Counted from the first letter of the stretch, positions 1 through 12,282 are shown. The stretch: 64,000 nt of DNA from Prochilodus magdalenae (GCA_024036415.1 JAMWET010001215.1:238315-302314), one strand, 5' to 3'. The notes: a model not told the origin generated them from the sequence alone. Translations and numbers: made by a program.

Positions 1-13
1 GTATTATTTGGGT

Positions 14-290
14 GGTCGATCATTCTCAGCACTGCAGTGATGCTGTCTTGGCATCCTGTGGGCGGCATCCTGTGCCCTTGACCACTGATAATGGACTCGA
101 GGATGACCAGCACTCCAGCATCACTGCTGTGTCTGATCCACTCACACCAGCACAACACACACTAACACACCACCACCACCATGTCAGTGTCACTGCTGTG
201 CTAAGAATGTTCCACCACCCACATGATACCTGCTCTGTGGTGGTCCGGTGGGGGTCATAACACTCATAGAACAGTCGTGAAGGTTCACTG
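14..290 (+). repeat. Dispersed repeat family G, copy 1
   Basis: The stretch shares long blocks with 47175-47490 and 49882-50520, including the 'ccactcacaccagcacaaca' block, the 'acctgctctgtggtggtcc' block and the phrase 'gaccactgataa'. The family recurs three times in this window, so it is an interspersed repeat. This copy stops soon after the 'gggggtcataac' block and lacks the 'ggaggtggttttaatgttat' end seen in the third copy. An open frame of 82 codons across it is chance, driven by CAC/CAT-rich sequence. I cannot assign the family to a named superfamily. Confidence 0.7.
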
Positions 291-985
291 GTGGTTCTGG
301 AGAGTAAATAAAATGGCTATATGAGGGTTGTAGACATGTTGACCCCTGCTTCCCATCACCACCACTGTAAGGAAGTGTCTACAAGGAGCCATTTCACACC
401 AAACCCGGTCTGAATGGCTCTGTTTACATCTCAGCCACTAAATTATTATCATTATCCTCCATGAAGAGGGCTTCTGTGCTCTCCGCTGAGCTGCCGCTTC
501 TTTCAGGAGGTAAAAAATGAAGCGGAGGGCGAGCTCGGAGAAGGCACGAAGGTTTTGGTGAAAGCTCATGATGAGAGTTGAAGCTGGGGTCAGCTCCCTA
601 CAGAGTAAGTGCCATCTCTGCAGCTGGCCTGGAGATTCATTTTCTGCCACAGAGGAGCGAGTCAGCATCTGCTGTAATGGCTCTGCAGTGTCCTGCTCAG
701 TCCAGCGGAGGGAGGAGGTGATAGATTCTTTCGGTGTTGCCTCCACTGTGAAGAGCAATCGAACACCACAACAGCCTGGACAAGACGGTGCAACGGCGCT
801 CCTCCATCATGCTTTAAAGGGCCCTGTATTGCACATTCGTCTGGGGTTTTGGCCATGTCAGGAACAAACGTACTTTGATGCGCGCCAAGATAAAAGTCAA
901 GCAGTCTTTATTAGATACTTTGATACCCAGGTTCAGCAGACAGCAAAACACAGACAACAATAATAAACCAGGTTCAGGGCGTAGG
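291..985. other. No recognisable feature
   Basis: Apparently non-repetitive sequence. Short open frames on both strands (for example 568-963) have no recognisable domain and no convincing splice context. I see nothing to annotate. Confidence 0.4.
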
Positions 986-1590
<605 letters not shown>

Positions 1591-1670
1591 AGGTCAGGGT
1601 CAAAAACCAGAGACTCAGAAAACTAGCGGAAGAATCCAAAGGGAGATCAAGAGAGATAACAAAAGGAAGG

Positions 1671-1895
1671 TCCTATCTCTTTCCATCTCTCTCTATCTTT
1701 CTTTCCATCTCTCTCTATTTCTCTCGCTCCATCTCTATCTCTCTCTTATCTCTGTCTCTCCATCTCTCTACTTCTCTCTGTCTGTCTCTCTCTATCTTTC
1801 CCTATCCCTTTCCAACTCTCTCTCCATCTCCCTCCATCTCTCTTTCTATCTCTTTCATCCCTCTCTCCATCTCTTTCTTTCTTTCTTTATCTTTT

Positions 1896-1934
<39 letters not shown>
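1671..1934 (+). repeat. (CT)n-rich polypyrimidine tract with (CTAT)n end
   Basis: The plus strand switches to pyrimidine-rich CTCT/CATC/TTTC units and ends in a clean CTAT array at about 1895-1934. It lies 80 bp after the polypurine tract and is roughly its reverse complement in composition. Confidence 0.93.
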
Positions 1935-2819
1935 GGGTCTTTCCTTTCCCAGCTATGTTTTGAGAGGGTGGGGGAAGTGAGTCTGCTGAGTGGGTGCCCA
2001 TAGCACAGTATGGCTCCAACCTACTGATGCCCATTTGGGGGGTAGAGCTTCTGAAGGAGCGCTGAAGGGAGGGCTGTATTTGTTTAGCTGTGGAGTTCCA
2101 ATATTAATAATCATTCCCCAGAATCATGTACGGTAATTATGGCTTGAATTATTAAACAGCTTTAATTTCATTTAACTGCAACAGCAGCACTTCGTATGTA
2201 GCGGTGTTCATACATAATGCAGACACATGCTTCACAGAACACACTGTATAAACAGAACAGTAACACAGTGTAAATAAAGGTGTAGGGGGAACAGAGGAAC
2301 ATGAAGACCATCCTGGCGTCTGTAAGACTAAGCCTGTATGTGTGGGTGTAGGTGAGAGGGACGTAGGTCAGATATAATAAGTGATGTCCATGCTGAACAG
2401 CTGCCCTTGTCAGCGTGGCGGGGAGTGAGCCTAATGACCACGCTGCCACTTTGATTGACAGTGTCACTGCCGGCACTGAGTGGACGACCACCTGGATGGC
2501 AATTTAGCTTAATGTACCACGGGAGAGACACTGGAACAGTGAAGGTGACCTCGGCTTAAAAAAACATTGATGGGAAATCCGAACAACTCCATTAGAACGT
2601 CGGAACTTTCCTCAGAACCCCTAGAAACCACAGATACGGCCAGAACTAGCAAAACCACGCTGTGGTTTCCTTAGTAACTCATTAAATCAGGTGGTGAAAT
2701 TGTGTGGACTGAATTGTGTGGAGTCCAATCTTTTAATCCACACCATGTTAGGGTCAGTAAGCAGGGGTTTTACATTAAACAGCCAGAAGAAAAAGTTGAC
2801 CTGTAAATAAAGCTCACTG
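1935..2819. other. No recognisable feature
   Basis: Mixed-composition sequence without microsatellites. I recognise no repeat family and no coding exon. Open frames of up to 107 codons on the minus strand (2168-2491) show no domain. Confidence 0.4.
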
Positions 2820-3372
2820 GTGTCAGACAAAAGACTCGAGACCGACGTGTGCAGAACTAAAAACCAGGAATGGTTTATTAAAAAAACAGGCAACCACAGC
2901 AAGCACCAGTACACAGCGAAAACGATGGGAGAAGCTAAATCAGAGTCAGGGACAGGCGGAGGTCAGAACCAGGTAGAACAAGCAGCGAGGGCAAACAGGT
3001 TTACAGAGGAAGACCGAAGGGGAAAACCGAAGAGAGCAAGCAGAGATACAAACCGTAGAGTCAGAGCATGAGCAAAAGGGATGAGGCAAAAGAGTAGTAG
3101 AAGAACGAAGGGAGTCGGAAACCAGAGTAAGACCATATGAGGAAAGACCGCTCAGGATTGCTAACCTAGGTTTGGCAAAGCTTCGCTAAGTGTGAGTGTT
3201 TGTGAGTGGCTTAAATACAGGAAGTAATTAGATACAGCTGAGGTTAAAACTCGGGCGATCTAGAGCGAATCACAGAGTCCGACCGGGGGCGCATAGACAT
3301 GACATCATCGAGCGTGGCCCTCTGGGAAGTGGAGTCCTGAGCGGAGAAGCCGGGGAGAGGCGGAGGCGTGAC
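2820..3372. repeat. Unclassified repeat-like block ending in 'ggaggcgtgaca'
   Basis: The block is A/G-rich, contains 'ccaggaatggtttattaaaa' near its start and ends in a GC-rich stretch with 'gccggggagaggcggaggcg'. The texture resembles the terminal part of a fish retroelement. There is no second copy in this window to prove that it is a repeat, so the call is tentative. Confidence 0.3.
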
Positions 3373-3394
3373 AACTGGACAAAACATTAGGCAC

Positions 3395-3712
3395 ATTGTG
3401 TGTTTAAGGTGGTAGTACCTTCAGGCTCCTGCAGATGGCACTGCATGAAGATGATGGGTCTGTAAATACCTATGGGGTGTGAGTGACGGGATTCATAGAT
3501 TGAGAAGAGGTACTACAGTGCCGTGAATGTGCAAAGCAGATGTTAATGACTGGCTAAACGGAGTGACTGCATTTGGGCGTCCCAAATGCCATAGTGTAAA
3601 GGAAGGGGCGTTGAATCTACGGGCGTATGGAAATGGATGTTCATAAGGGGTCTACCAGCTGGGCTAAAATCCCAGTCTACAGGGAATTTCTCTTAATTGA
3701 TATAATCAGATT
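3395..3712 (+). mobile_element. Tc1-like short element, family B copy B1 (3' truncated)
   Basis: It shares the order of blocks seen in four other copies (22796-23250, 34873-35230, 46284-46640, 59205-59580): 'tttaaggtggtagtacc', 'gatgttaatgactggctaa', a degraded helix-turn-helix coding stretch and 'cccagtctacagggaattt'. This copy ends abruptly at about 3712, before the region encoding the transposase C-terminus, so it is a 3'-truncated remnant. Confidence 0.75.
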
Positions 3713-3827
3713 CATCAACCACCTACTATAAACAGCATGTAAATAATTATCTTTAAATTGTTCTTTTATCTTTTATTGTTCTGAAAGTTTTTGTTCTACT
3801 ACATTATGAAAAAGCACTGATCACATA

Positions 3828-4357
3828 CAGGGGTTGGACAATGAAACTGAAACACCTGGTTTTTAGACCACAATCATTTATTAGTATGGTGTAGGGCCTC
3901 CTTTTGCGGCCAATACAGCGTCAGTTGGTCTTGGGAATGACATATACTGCGTCCTGCACAGTGGTCAGAGGGAGTTTAAGCCATTCTTCTTGCAGGATAG
4001 TGGCCAGGTCACTACGTGATGCTGGTGGAGGTTCGTCCTTCTTGGTGGTATGCTGACATTACCCTGGATACCGTGGCTCTTGATACATCACAAAGACTTG
4101 CTGTCTTGGTCACAGATGCGCCAGCAAGACGTGCACCAACAGTTTGTCCTCTTTTGAACTCTGGTATGTCACCCATAATGCTGTGTGCATTGCAGTATTT
4201 TGAGCAGAACTGTGCTCTTACCTGCTAACTGAACCTTCACACTCTGCTCTTACTGGTGCAATGTGCAGTTAATGAAGATTGGGCACCAGGCTGGTCCAAT
4301 TTAGCCATGAGACCTCCCACACTAAAATGACAGGTGTTTCAGTTTTATTGACCCCTG
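3828..4357 (-). mobile_element. Tc1-like short element, family A copy A1, both ends present
   Basis: A complete non-autonomous element of 530 bp. It starts CAGGGGTTGGACAATGAAAC and ends in the inverted form GACCCCTG, flanked on both sides by TA (3826-3827 and 4358-4359), as expected for Tc1/mariner insertion. Copies at 27622-28154, 36151-36683 and 58292-58825 have nearly the same length (533-534 bp), and a truncated copy lies at 13704-13989. The interior keeps the N-terminal DNA-binding coding part and a short C-terminal stretch, with the whole catalytic core deleted. It would need transposase supplied from elsewhere to move. Confidence 0.93.
4012..4176 (-). pseudogene. Helix-turn-helix remnant of Tc1 transposase (54 codons), copy A1
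   Basis: The frame starts at an ATG (MGDIPEFKRGQTVGARLAG) and runs 54 codons to a TAG. It contains a Tc1-type N-terminal DNA-binding domain: an 'EFKRGQ' start, an 'ASLCDVSRATVSRVM' recognition-helix segment and 'YHQEGRTSTS'. In full Tc1 transposases this domain is followed by a second helix-turn-helix and a DDE/D catalytic domain; here the frame ends at the internal deletion junction. After the stop, a different frame encodes a short C-terminal remnant (DLATILQEEWLKLPL). The same 54-codon frame is open at 27807-27971 and 36336-36500. A larger open frame on the opposite strand here is its antisense shadow. No promoter is evident, so I treat it as a remnant. Confidence 0.75.
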
Positions 4358-5631
4358 TACGTATTGATTAGTGTATTTTGAGGTTGGACAGCGCTTATAG
4401 TTTAACCAGCATAGACTTGTTTTCCATTGATTTGACAGACATTTGTATCAAATGTTACTAATAGCCCCTCAGTCTGTTACAGTTAACCCTGTCTACGGGG
4501 TACGTAACCCCTCCTCCACTTTTAGAAACATTTAATATATTATATGGGTATTTTGATAAGTGTGTTGCTCAATACGGTTCAATAAAGGAAAACTGGCGAA
4601 ATAGTTATTTTTGGCCCAGCATTTCACATTTTCATTTTCCATATTGTTCTACTTCGTTTCTCATACATCTTACTGTTGATATATTATATATATTATAGTA
4701 TGTGGCTGGCGGGGGGCGTGCTCTCTTTCTTCTTTTCTGCTGTGGTGTGTTATGCACTGGAGCAGGAAATTGAAAAGGGGAGTGTCTGTAGATTTATGGA
4801 GGATCAACACTAATAAGGCTTGTTTGTACAGACAGTGGAGACGCACATCAATTTCACGCCTTACCTTGCATTGTTACAGGGTCACGTCGTTCAGTGTTTC
4901 GGGGAGGCGAATGAAAAGGTGGCCAAGGTGCTTCTTCTTCATCATGGTTCCAAAACCAAGCTGATGCGGCGTGAATGTAGTACCAGTGTAGCTGCATCGC
5001 CAGCCGGTGAACTGTTCTCGGGAGTAGAGGCTGAGATTAGAGCAGCGGCTAATTGAATGATTCATGCTGGTGTTACAGACGGAGCACATAACTAACATCT
5101 CATTACTGGGACTGAGCTGTATTTATATAAATACACCTAATTAATCTTTATCTGGATTTTAACAGAAACCGTCTAAATGAAAAAAAAAAAAGAAAACATT
5201 GTGCGCCACTGTGCACTTAACACTACTTAACACTGCTACTTAATACTTAATACTAATACTACTTATACTAAGCTAATTAATACTAGTTATTGAGTGTGTA
5301 GTGTATAGTACATGGATTTGAAAGTTGAGTACACTCAAATATCCACAATGCACATTTAGAACCTAAATGAGTTCAGTAATGAAGGACACTACTGTCCCAC
5401 CGTGCAACAGGAAACAGAAAGACAGGAGGAAAATTTACATCTGGAAAATTCCTCAAACAATGGTGGGCGGTAATGCGAAGGTGTCCCCAGTTTGTCAGGT
5501 CAGCCCTCTAAATGCTAATCCTTTAGTAATAATTCACGAATGTCAAACGTCACCCCACACTCCTTTACAATGTCCTCCTTTTGGGGGTGGGATGTCTCCT
5601 TTTTGGGTTATGAAAGTAGCCAAAGATAGAG
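4358..5631. other. Mostly unique sequence, A/T-rich
   Basis: There is a short degenerate run of 'actactta/taatact' units at about 5220-5285 and a poly(A) stretch at about 5180. No coding exon or known repeat family is recognised. Confidence 0.4.
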
Positions 5632-5665
5632 AGAGATGGAAAGAGATGGAGAGAGAAATGGAGAG

Positions 5666-5744
<79 letters not shown>

Positions 5745-6024
5745 AAGAAAAAAAGAAAGAAAGAAAGAGATGGAGAGAGGGATGAAAGAGATAGAAAGAG
5801 AGATGGAGGGAGATGGAGAGAGAGTTGGAAAGGGATAGGAAAAGATAGAGCGACACAGACAGAGAGAAGTAGAGAGGTGGAGAGAGAGAAATAGAGAGAG
5901 ATGGAAAGAAAGATAGAGAGAGATGGAAAGAAAGATAGAGAGAGATGGAAAGAGATAGAGAAAGACAGAGAGAGAAATGGAGATAGATAGATAGATAGAT
6001 AAACAGACAGACAGACAGATAGAC

Positions 6025-6099
<75 letters not shown>

Positions 6100-6226
6100 G
6101 AAATAAAGAGAGATGGAAAGAAAGATAGAGAAAGATGGAAAGAAAGATAGAGAGAGATGCAAAGAAAGATAGAGAGAGATGGAAAGAGATAGTGAAAGAG
6201 ATAGAGAAAGACGGAGAGAGAAATGG

Positions 6227-6289
<63 letters not shown>

Positions 6290-6473
6290 GATGGAGAGAG
6301 GGATGAAAGAGATAGAAAGAGAGATGAAGGGAGATGGAGAGAGATAGGGAAAGAGATAGAGAAAGGCGGAGAGAGAAATGGAGAGAGGTGGACAGACAGA
6401 GAGACAGACTGACAGACTGACTGACTGACTGACTGATTGACTGATTGACTGATTGACTGATTGACTAATTGAC

Positions 6474-6505
<32 letters not shown>

Positions 6506-6512
6506 AGATAGA
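5632..6512 (+). repeat. Compound (GATA)n/(GACA)n/(GAGA)n microsatellite block
   Basis: About 880 bp of purine-rich units. GATA arrays occur at about 5668-5742, 5983-6098 (with GACA units near 6004-6022) and 6230-6288. They are separated by 'gagatggaaagaaagatag'-like units, and the block ends in GACT/GATT arrays at 6415-6505. Open frames of 359 and 314 codons on the minus strand (poly Ser-Ile-Tyr-Leu) are created by the CTAT/CTCT repeats and are not genes. Confidence 0.96.
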
Positions 6513-7939
6513 TAACCCCCAGCAAGGGACGTAAGCCAACTCTCCAGCTCACACTGCCCCCTGCTGTTACCCAATGGGTATAGCAAGCAAATCCTCCAAA
6601 CTAGAAATGCTATGCAGCACATTGCTGGTCAGACCTGACCATGAACAGCGAGTATGATCCTATTCTCCCTAAATAAAACTATTCTAAAAAATTCACCATA
6701 TTTTAGACAAGAAAAGAAAATAATGAAAAGAAAATATTTACAAAATAAATAAATAAATAAACAAATTTGCCGTATATATCCGCACAAACGTGACCAAACA
6801 TTCATGGCTGTCACATCTGCTTTTAACGCATTACCTGTCCTTTTCTAAATGGGTACCTGTACCCATGCTACCAACAGCACAGCACAGAGTACTTCCTGTC
6901 GGTTGATTTCTTCTGGGTGCGGCTATGGTTTGGCGACGAGTGTGGTATATAGCATGTGTGCTCCTTATCTGCACATTCAGGAACAAATGACATCACGCCG
7001 CTGTAACTGAAGCTAGCTCATTAATTACATTACAGCGCCGGCACTGAAGCTGCAGCTCAGGCAGCCGGATTCTGACGAGCACGGCTGACAAGGTGGGTCA
7101 TGTCAGCTGTGCTGACCGACTGCCGCGATACTCCAGAGTCATTTGTAGGGAATTGAATTTCTAATAACGTCGAATGACAACAGAAATCCGAACACGCTCC
7201 GCTTCCGCCCTTCCCTCGGCGCCATTACTGCAACACTGGAGCGAGGGATGGCAGTAAAAGCGTGCTTTATGGAAATGAAGGGTTGCTGGGTGAAAATCAG
7301 TTTATTGTGTCATTATTAAGCTTTATGGCGCTGCAGACGAGGCCCTCAGCCCTCAGAGATTATATCACTGAGAGTTAATAATGGAGGATAGAGAGATATT
7401 TGTGTCGAGCCCATCTCTCACCAGCGCCTGTCTCTGAAGGTTTGGAGAAATTACAGACAGTTTATCTTTGATTCTAGAACTTGATCTTTATCCAGAGGGC
7501 CTGAAATCCTGCTTGATGTTTGGAGGAGGTATCAAAATTTAGATTAGGCTGAACACAGAGCCCTTTTTTGAGCCCCCTTCCACCTAAAAGACCTCCAGAG
7601 ACGTAACGGTTAACAGGCCGTTCAGAAGTGCTTCAAAGAAAACTGATTTTCTGTGATTTAAGAAACTAAAACTGGACCTTATAATGTCATTTGCTGTGCT
7701 ATGTAATAATCTGTAGTACAGCACTTAATCCCACAGCCCAATCTGATTTTATTTCATTTTCTGGTTGCCTGGTTTATCTAATCAGTGCTTGTTAAATTAG
7801 TTGACGGATGTTGATAAATCTCTGTGACGTCTGGAGACATCTGGGAGATCTGGAACCAAACTTGTTACTTTTACTGTATGTTAATTAGTAGGTATAATGA
7901 CCCATCTGTTGTCCAGTGCTTTTATGAGTACAGTACATA
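6513..7939. other. Unique sequence with a candidate conserved non-coding block
   Basis: From about 6985 to 7450 the sequence has balanced composition, no repeat similarity inside the window and several homeodomain-type TAAT cores, for example 'ctcattaattacattac' near 7018. Such blocks often prove to be conserved regulatory DNA in fish, but I cannot test conservation here. No exon is recognised. Confidence 0.35.
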
Positions 7940-8196
7940 CACTCATCATCCAAAGAATAGCTGCATCCAGGAACCCGACAGGAGTGAAACTTGGTGGGTG
8001 GGTCTGACATTGTGAGGCATGCAAATGATCAGGTTTCAAGCTCAGCCGTGCATGTGGTGTAAGCAAGAACAGCCCTCATCGCTGTACCTGACTGACCCAA
8101 CAGCCACGATTGTGGTTCAGCAAGCTGTGATGCCTCCAGGAGCCATCCTGTTAGTGCCAGCACCATTAGCAGACGGCTGCATACGCACAGACCGTT

Positions 8197-8505
8197 ATGA
8201 AGACTGCACTTCATCACCGTCACCAAAGACTGCAATGGTGTCGTGCCAGACTGTCATGGAGTGACTCAGAATGGCAGCAGGTCATCTTCAGTGATGAGTC
8301 CTGCTTTCGTCTTGGTGGAGACGACCAGCGAAGCCATGTGTGGAGGCACCGTGGTCAGTGCCCAGATGAAAGCTTTGCTGTCACCCATTACCCGTCCAGA
8401 AGGCCTGGTGTCACTCCACCATCGCACCATCTGCAGGAACTGTGTGAGGATGTTCTAGCTGCATGGGATGGATTATCACAGGACACCAATAGGAACCTCT
8501 ACAAC
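8197..8505 (+). pseudogene. Tc1-like transposase fragment around the first catalytic Asp (copy C1)
   Basis: The frame encodes a Tc1-type segment: HQRLQWCRARLSWSDSEWQQ, then VIFSDESCFRLGGDDQ with the first catalytic Asp, then HVWRHRGQ. In a full transposase this is followed by the 'VMVWG' region, the second Asp (QDNARPH) and the third acidic residue. Here the frame jumps straight to the C-terminal stretch LQELCEDVLAAWDGLSQDT, so the second and third catalytic residues are missing. The first helix-turn-helix is also absent upstream. It is a non-functional remnant; the same junction occurs in the other family C copies. Confidence 0.85.
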
Positions 8506-8506
8506 T

Positions 8507-8815
8507 TGTAATGAATGGAAGTATGGTGTTAGGTGGGGGCTCTCGTAGAGAGGTGGATACTTAGCTTCCATGAAGAGACACGCAGGGAACGCATCGTGAA
8601 GGGGTTTCGGAGCCAGCTTAATGAACAATGAGAGCACCAAGACTTCACTCGTCACAAGTTCCCAGATAACACCAATTGGAGAACCCAGGCTACAACATAG
8701 TACAGTTCACCACACGCACATTCTCTCCTACGTTGTCCCCCACACTCTCCATTACTCGCTCCGGCTCTCCACCATACACATGTGCACTGCACCTGCCTTA
8801 AAGTGACCCTTACAA
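8507..8815. mobile_element. Unidentified insertion inside copy C1
   Basis: Relative to other family C copies, about 305 bp interrupt the 'cctctacaactcc' stretch. 'tacaact' lies at the left boundary and 'tacaaact' at the right, which could be a decayed target-site duplication. The inserted sequence matches nothing else in this window and has no recognisable coding content. Confidence 0.55.
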
Positions 8816-9024
8816 ACTCCATGCCGAGACGTCTGGTGTGATGCATTAGCAAACATGGTAGCCTGACGCAATACTAAGAGACACTACTTCTGTATGTGTA
8901 GTTCAAATATTCCCCATATCAGTCTAAATGTATCATCATGTATTGTTCCTGGTGACCTTTATCTTCCCTCCCAATAGAACTGAGATTCCACACTTCCTTC
9001 TGGGTGCAGCTTTGATGATGAGTG

Positions 9025-9845
9025 CATGTTTGAAGCTGAACTAAAGCTGTCACTACCGAACATTAACAAAATGGAATAGTCAATCAATATATTAAACATA
9101 ATTAAGGTATACGGTCACGCAAGGCAAAATGATTTTGGATCTGAAGTCCAAGTTCAAAGTTCCAAATGTGTTTTCAACTCTGACTTTGAACTACTTCAGT
9201 AGAAAGTTCTAACAGTGTTGAAGCTGATTCACTCTCATGTAATGTCACCGCCTGACCGGTGGCTTCCTTATGACATATTTTAATATACTGTATGTCAACT
9301 TCTTAACAACCTGCCAGTACTGTTTTAATGTCCCCAGAGGTCAATTGCTGTAAGCCAATATAGGTGTACCTCCACCCGTCGTGGACAAAGTACACAAGCC
9401 ATGTAGTTGAGTTAAAGTAGAGAAGCCTAATGTGAATACTCCTCCAGTAAAAGAAGACGTTCCTGCCTTTAGACCTCCACTGGAGTAACAGTACTAAAGC
9501 ATTTACCTTCAGATGTACTTCAGTATGGAGAGTAACAGGAGCATGGTTTATTACGGCTCTAATGTCCTGTTATCATTTCTGGAACAGGACTCTTCATCAG
9601 CTCAGTGTAGGTGATTAGACTCTATTGTGTCTCGCAGTCACCATCTTTAATAGAAGTTCATTCATTACTCTGACACTGATGTCTAGTCAAATGATCCTAA
9701 GCATAGAACACTGAAGGAGAACAGGTTCCATTAGCTAGAACCAAGCTCTGTCCAACAGGTCAAAACAAGCATGCATATACCATGACTAGAGTTCAAAACA
9801 CATGAACCACTCAACACTATTTATAATAATAACATTATTATAACA
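9025..9845. other. Unique-looking sequence, possibly with a degenerate fish repeat
   Basis: The stretch 'ggacaaagtacacaagccat ... gagttaaagtagag ... cctccagtaaaag' at 9383-9460 resembles a widespread fish dispersed repeat that I know only by texture. There is no second copy in the window. No coding exon is seen. Confidence 0.3.
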
Positions 9846-9976
9846 CAGAGAGATAGAGCGAGAGACAGACAGAGATGAAAAGAGAGATGGAAAGATAGAG
9901 TTAGAAAGAGATAGTAAGAGAAATAGAGAGGGATAGAGAGATGGAGAGACAGAGATAGAGATGGAAAGAAAGATGG

Positions 9977-10066
<90 letters not shown>

Positions 10067-10464
10067 CGAGAGAGAAAGAGATGGAGAGAGGGATGAAAGA
10101 GATGGAAAGAGAGATGGAGGGAGATGGAGAGAGAGTTGGAAAGGGATAGGTGGAGATGGAGAGAGAGACAGAGAGAGAAAGAGGGAGCGAGACAGAGAGA
10201 GAGAGATGCAGGGAGATAGAGAGAGAGTTGGAAAGGGATAGGTGGAGATGGAGAGAGAGAGAGACAGACAGAGAGAGACAGAGAGAGAAAAAGAGAGATA
10301 GACAGAGAGAGAAAAAGAGAGATAGACAGAGAGAGAGAGATGCAGGGAGATAGAGAGAGTTGGAAAGGGATAGGCGGAGATGGAGAGAGAGAGAGACAGA
10401 AAGAGAGAGACAGAAAGAGAAAAAGAGAGAGAGAGACAGAGACAGAAAGAGAGAGAGAGACAGA

Positions 10465-10536
<72 letters not shown>

Positions 10537-10545
10537 TAGGGAGAT
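9846..10545 (+). repeat. Compound (GATA)n and (GA)n/(CAGA)n microsatellite block
   Basis: It begins with degenerate GAGA/GACA units, has a clean GATA array at about 9977-10064, and continues with larger near-tandem units ('gttggaaagggataggtgga' recurs at about 10134, 10227 and 10360). It ends in pure (GA)n at 10470-10535. Long minus-strand Ser/Leu frames and plus-strand Arg/Glu frames are compositional artefacts. Confidence 0.95.
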
Positions 10546-11990
10546 GGAGATAAAGCGGTTTGGACTGTGAAGCCTCCAGCATTGTGTTCAGGTGCTAATT
10601 GCTGACGGTGTTGGCGAGACAGTATTGATCTGGCTGTATTGATGTGGAATCTTCTTTGTCGTGTACATGTACACCTTTACCCTCTCTCGTTCCCCTCACT
10701 GCCAATTTAGCACGGCTTCACCACAGTGCTTCACTATTACCCCTCCAAAATGCCCATGCAAAAACAGAAGCTGAGGTTTCTGCGTTCCATCTTCTCTTCC
10801 CCTTCAGTCAGGTTAAAGGATTCAACAGGACTCGGCTTCATGCCATCAAACAATGCTAAAACCAGATCCCACCATATTAAGCTACCAAGCAAACATGAGA
10901 ACAACCATTCTGTCCATCCTTCCACTGTAAGAAAGGAAACTCAGCACTTTGGAGGTGAAGAAACTGCGGGTGGACAATGGACTGACCACCCCTGGGTCCA
11001 ACATCACAACCTCAACACCACTAAATGAGTTTGATTACTTCAGAAAATGCTAAACCAACTTCTAAGACTGAACTACGGAGGTATGGAAAACCCCCCCAGC
11101 GGAAGCTCCTTCCCTGTCTAGACTTCGTCCCACGTTAGCATTGTTTTTCTCGCAGGCTGTCCTCCTGGTTTTGATAATGGGATGCAGCATGTAGTCCCAG
11201 AGTGAAAGTGCATAAACTCAGGAAGGCATCGGCTGCGGCTCAAGCATTTGTATGCACATAAAGCTTCCTGCAATTTGCTTGATTATCTCTGGAGCAATAA
11301 CCACGCTCCGTAATCCAAATTCATGCACTCCCACTCCAGTATAATTTAGTGATAATAGTGTGACAAGGTTTTGACACGTTTGAACGCTGAAGTGGCTGTT
11401 TGTGAAAATTGGAAAACGCACAAAAGCAGAATCTTCCCCCCACCCCTCCTCGCTATTCCCCACATGCCGGATGCCTCTGGTACGGGTTTGCATCTCTTAT
11501 GCTAAATTGGAGGAAAATATGTAAACACGTTTTAGCAGTAGCATGCAGTCTTTTCATAGCAGCTGTCATATAGACGGGGGCCAGTTATGTTAAATTATTC
11601 AAATCCCATGCAAGATCACATAAAGTGGAAATCCATATCGCCACCTCGAATCCCGGAAACGTCTCCTGAATTTTTAGCGCTTGGCTCGGCGAGGTGAGGC
11701 TGAATAGACAGGTGCTGGAGCCGTTACTGCTTCATTAGTATGCTGGAGGCACGCGGAGCACAACAGTCACAGTCTCAGACACCCCATGGTTTGTAGTGGA
11801 GCAGAGGCGTGTTGGGGTTGGGTGGGGAGGGGGGTGACAGCATCTGATATGATATTGGAGCTTTGCCATTGGCCGTGCGGGCCTCTCTGAAATAAAGAAC
11901 GCTTTCTGATGACTCATTGTGGAAGGAAAACAGGAAAGCCGCTAAAACACTCTGGATACCTTTTTTTTCTTTTTGCCTTTATTTATTTTT
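10546..11990. other. Unique sequence with a candidate conserved non-coding block
   Basis: About 1.4 kb without recognisable repeats. The part from about 11095 to 11760 has even composition and lacks microsatellites, which makes it a candidate for conserved non-coding DNA. The open frames here (for example 10726-11028 and 11218-11493) have no domains. Confidence 0.35.
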
Positions 11991-11991
11991 A

Positions 11992-12030
11992 CACTCAGTG
12001 GCCGCTTTATTGGAAACAGCTCCCGCTCTG
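11992..12030 (+). mobile_element. Terminal fragment of a DNA transposon (TIR-like)
   Basis: 'cactcagtggccgctttatt' directly follows a TA and resembles the terminal inverted repeat of a common fish Tc1-like family. Nothing recognisable of the element follows. Low confidence. Confidence 0.3.
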
Positions 12031-12282
12031 TGCTGGTGTACAGTAGACTGTAGCTCAGCTGTTGATGCACACTTTGGATTAACCATCCTCTAGTCCTTCA
12101 TCAATGGACAGTTGACTACAGAGTCACTCTGGGCTGGATGTTTTTCGGGGGTTGGCAGCTCTCAACCTAACAGTGGCTGGCAGGAACTGACCAATGATGA
12201 ATGGGGTAGAGAGTAGTTGATGGGTAGTAACTGTAAACCTACCACTACAACTACCACGAACCTAGCACTGATGGGGTGTAGG

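Larger units (their letters stand above)
7940..9024 (+). mobile_element. Tc1-like short element, family C copy C1, with nested insertion
   Basis: The left end is CACTCATCATCCAAAGAATAG after a TA (7938-7939). The right end is the inverted 'tttgatgatgagtg'. The family is about 700 bp long (compare 14659-15361) and is an internally deleted Tc1-like transposon. This copy is 1,085 bp because about 305 bp are inserted at about 8507-8815. The right flank is CA rather than TA, so that side has decayed. Confidence 0.85.

Noticed and set aside
2820..3372. A complete LTR or LINE element
   Set aside because: No paired long terminal repeats, no primer-binding site and no coding domain are visible; only a texture resemblance remains.
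4016..4228. 70-codon frame repeated almost identically at 27755, 36284 and 58450
   Set aside because: It is antisense to the helix-turn-helix remnant of the family A transposons. The repetition reflects the transposon, not a gene family.
5543..6622. Open frames of 359 and 314 codons on the minus strand
   Set aside because: They consist of Ser/Leu/Tyr/Ile repeats produced by the CTAT/CTCT microsatellite. No domain, start context or splice signal.
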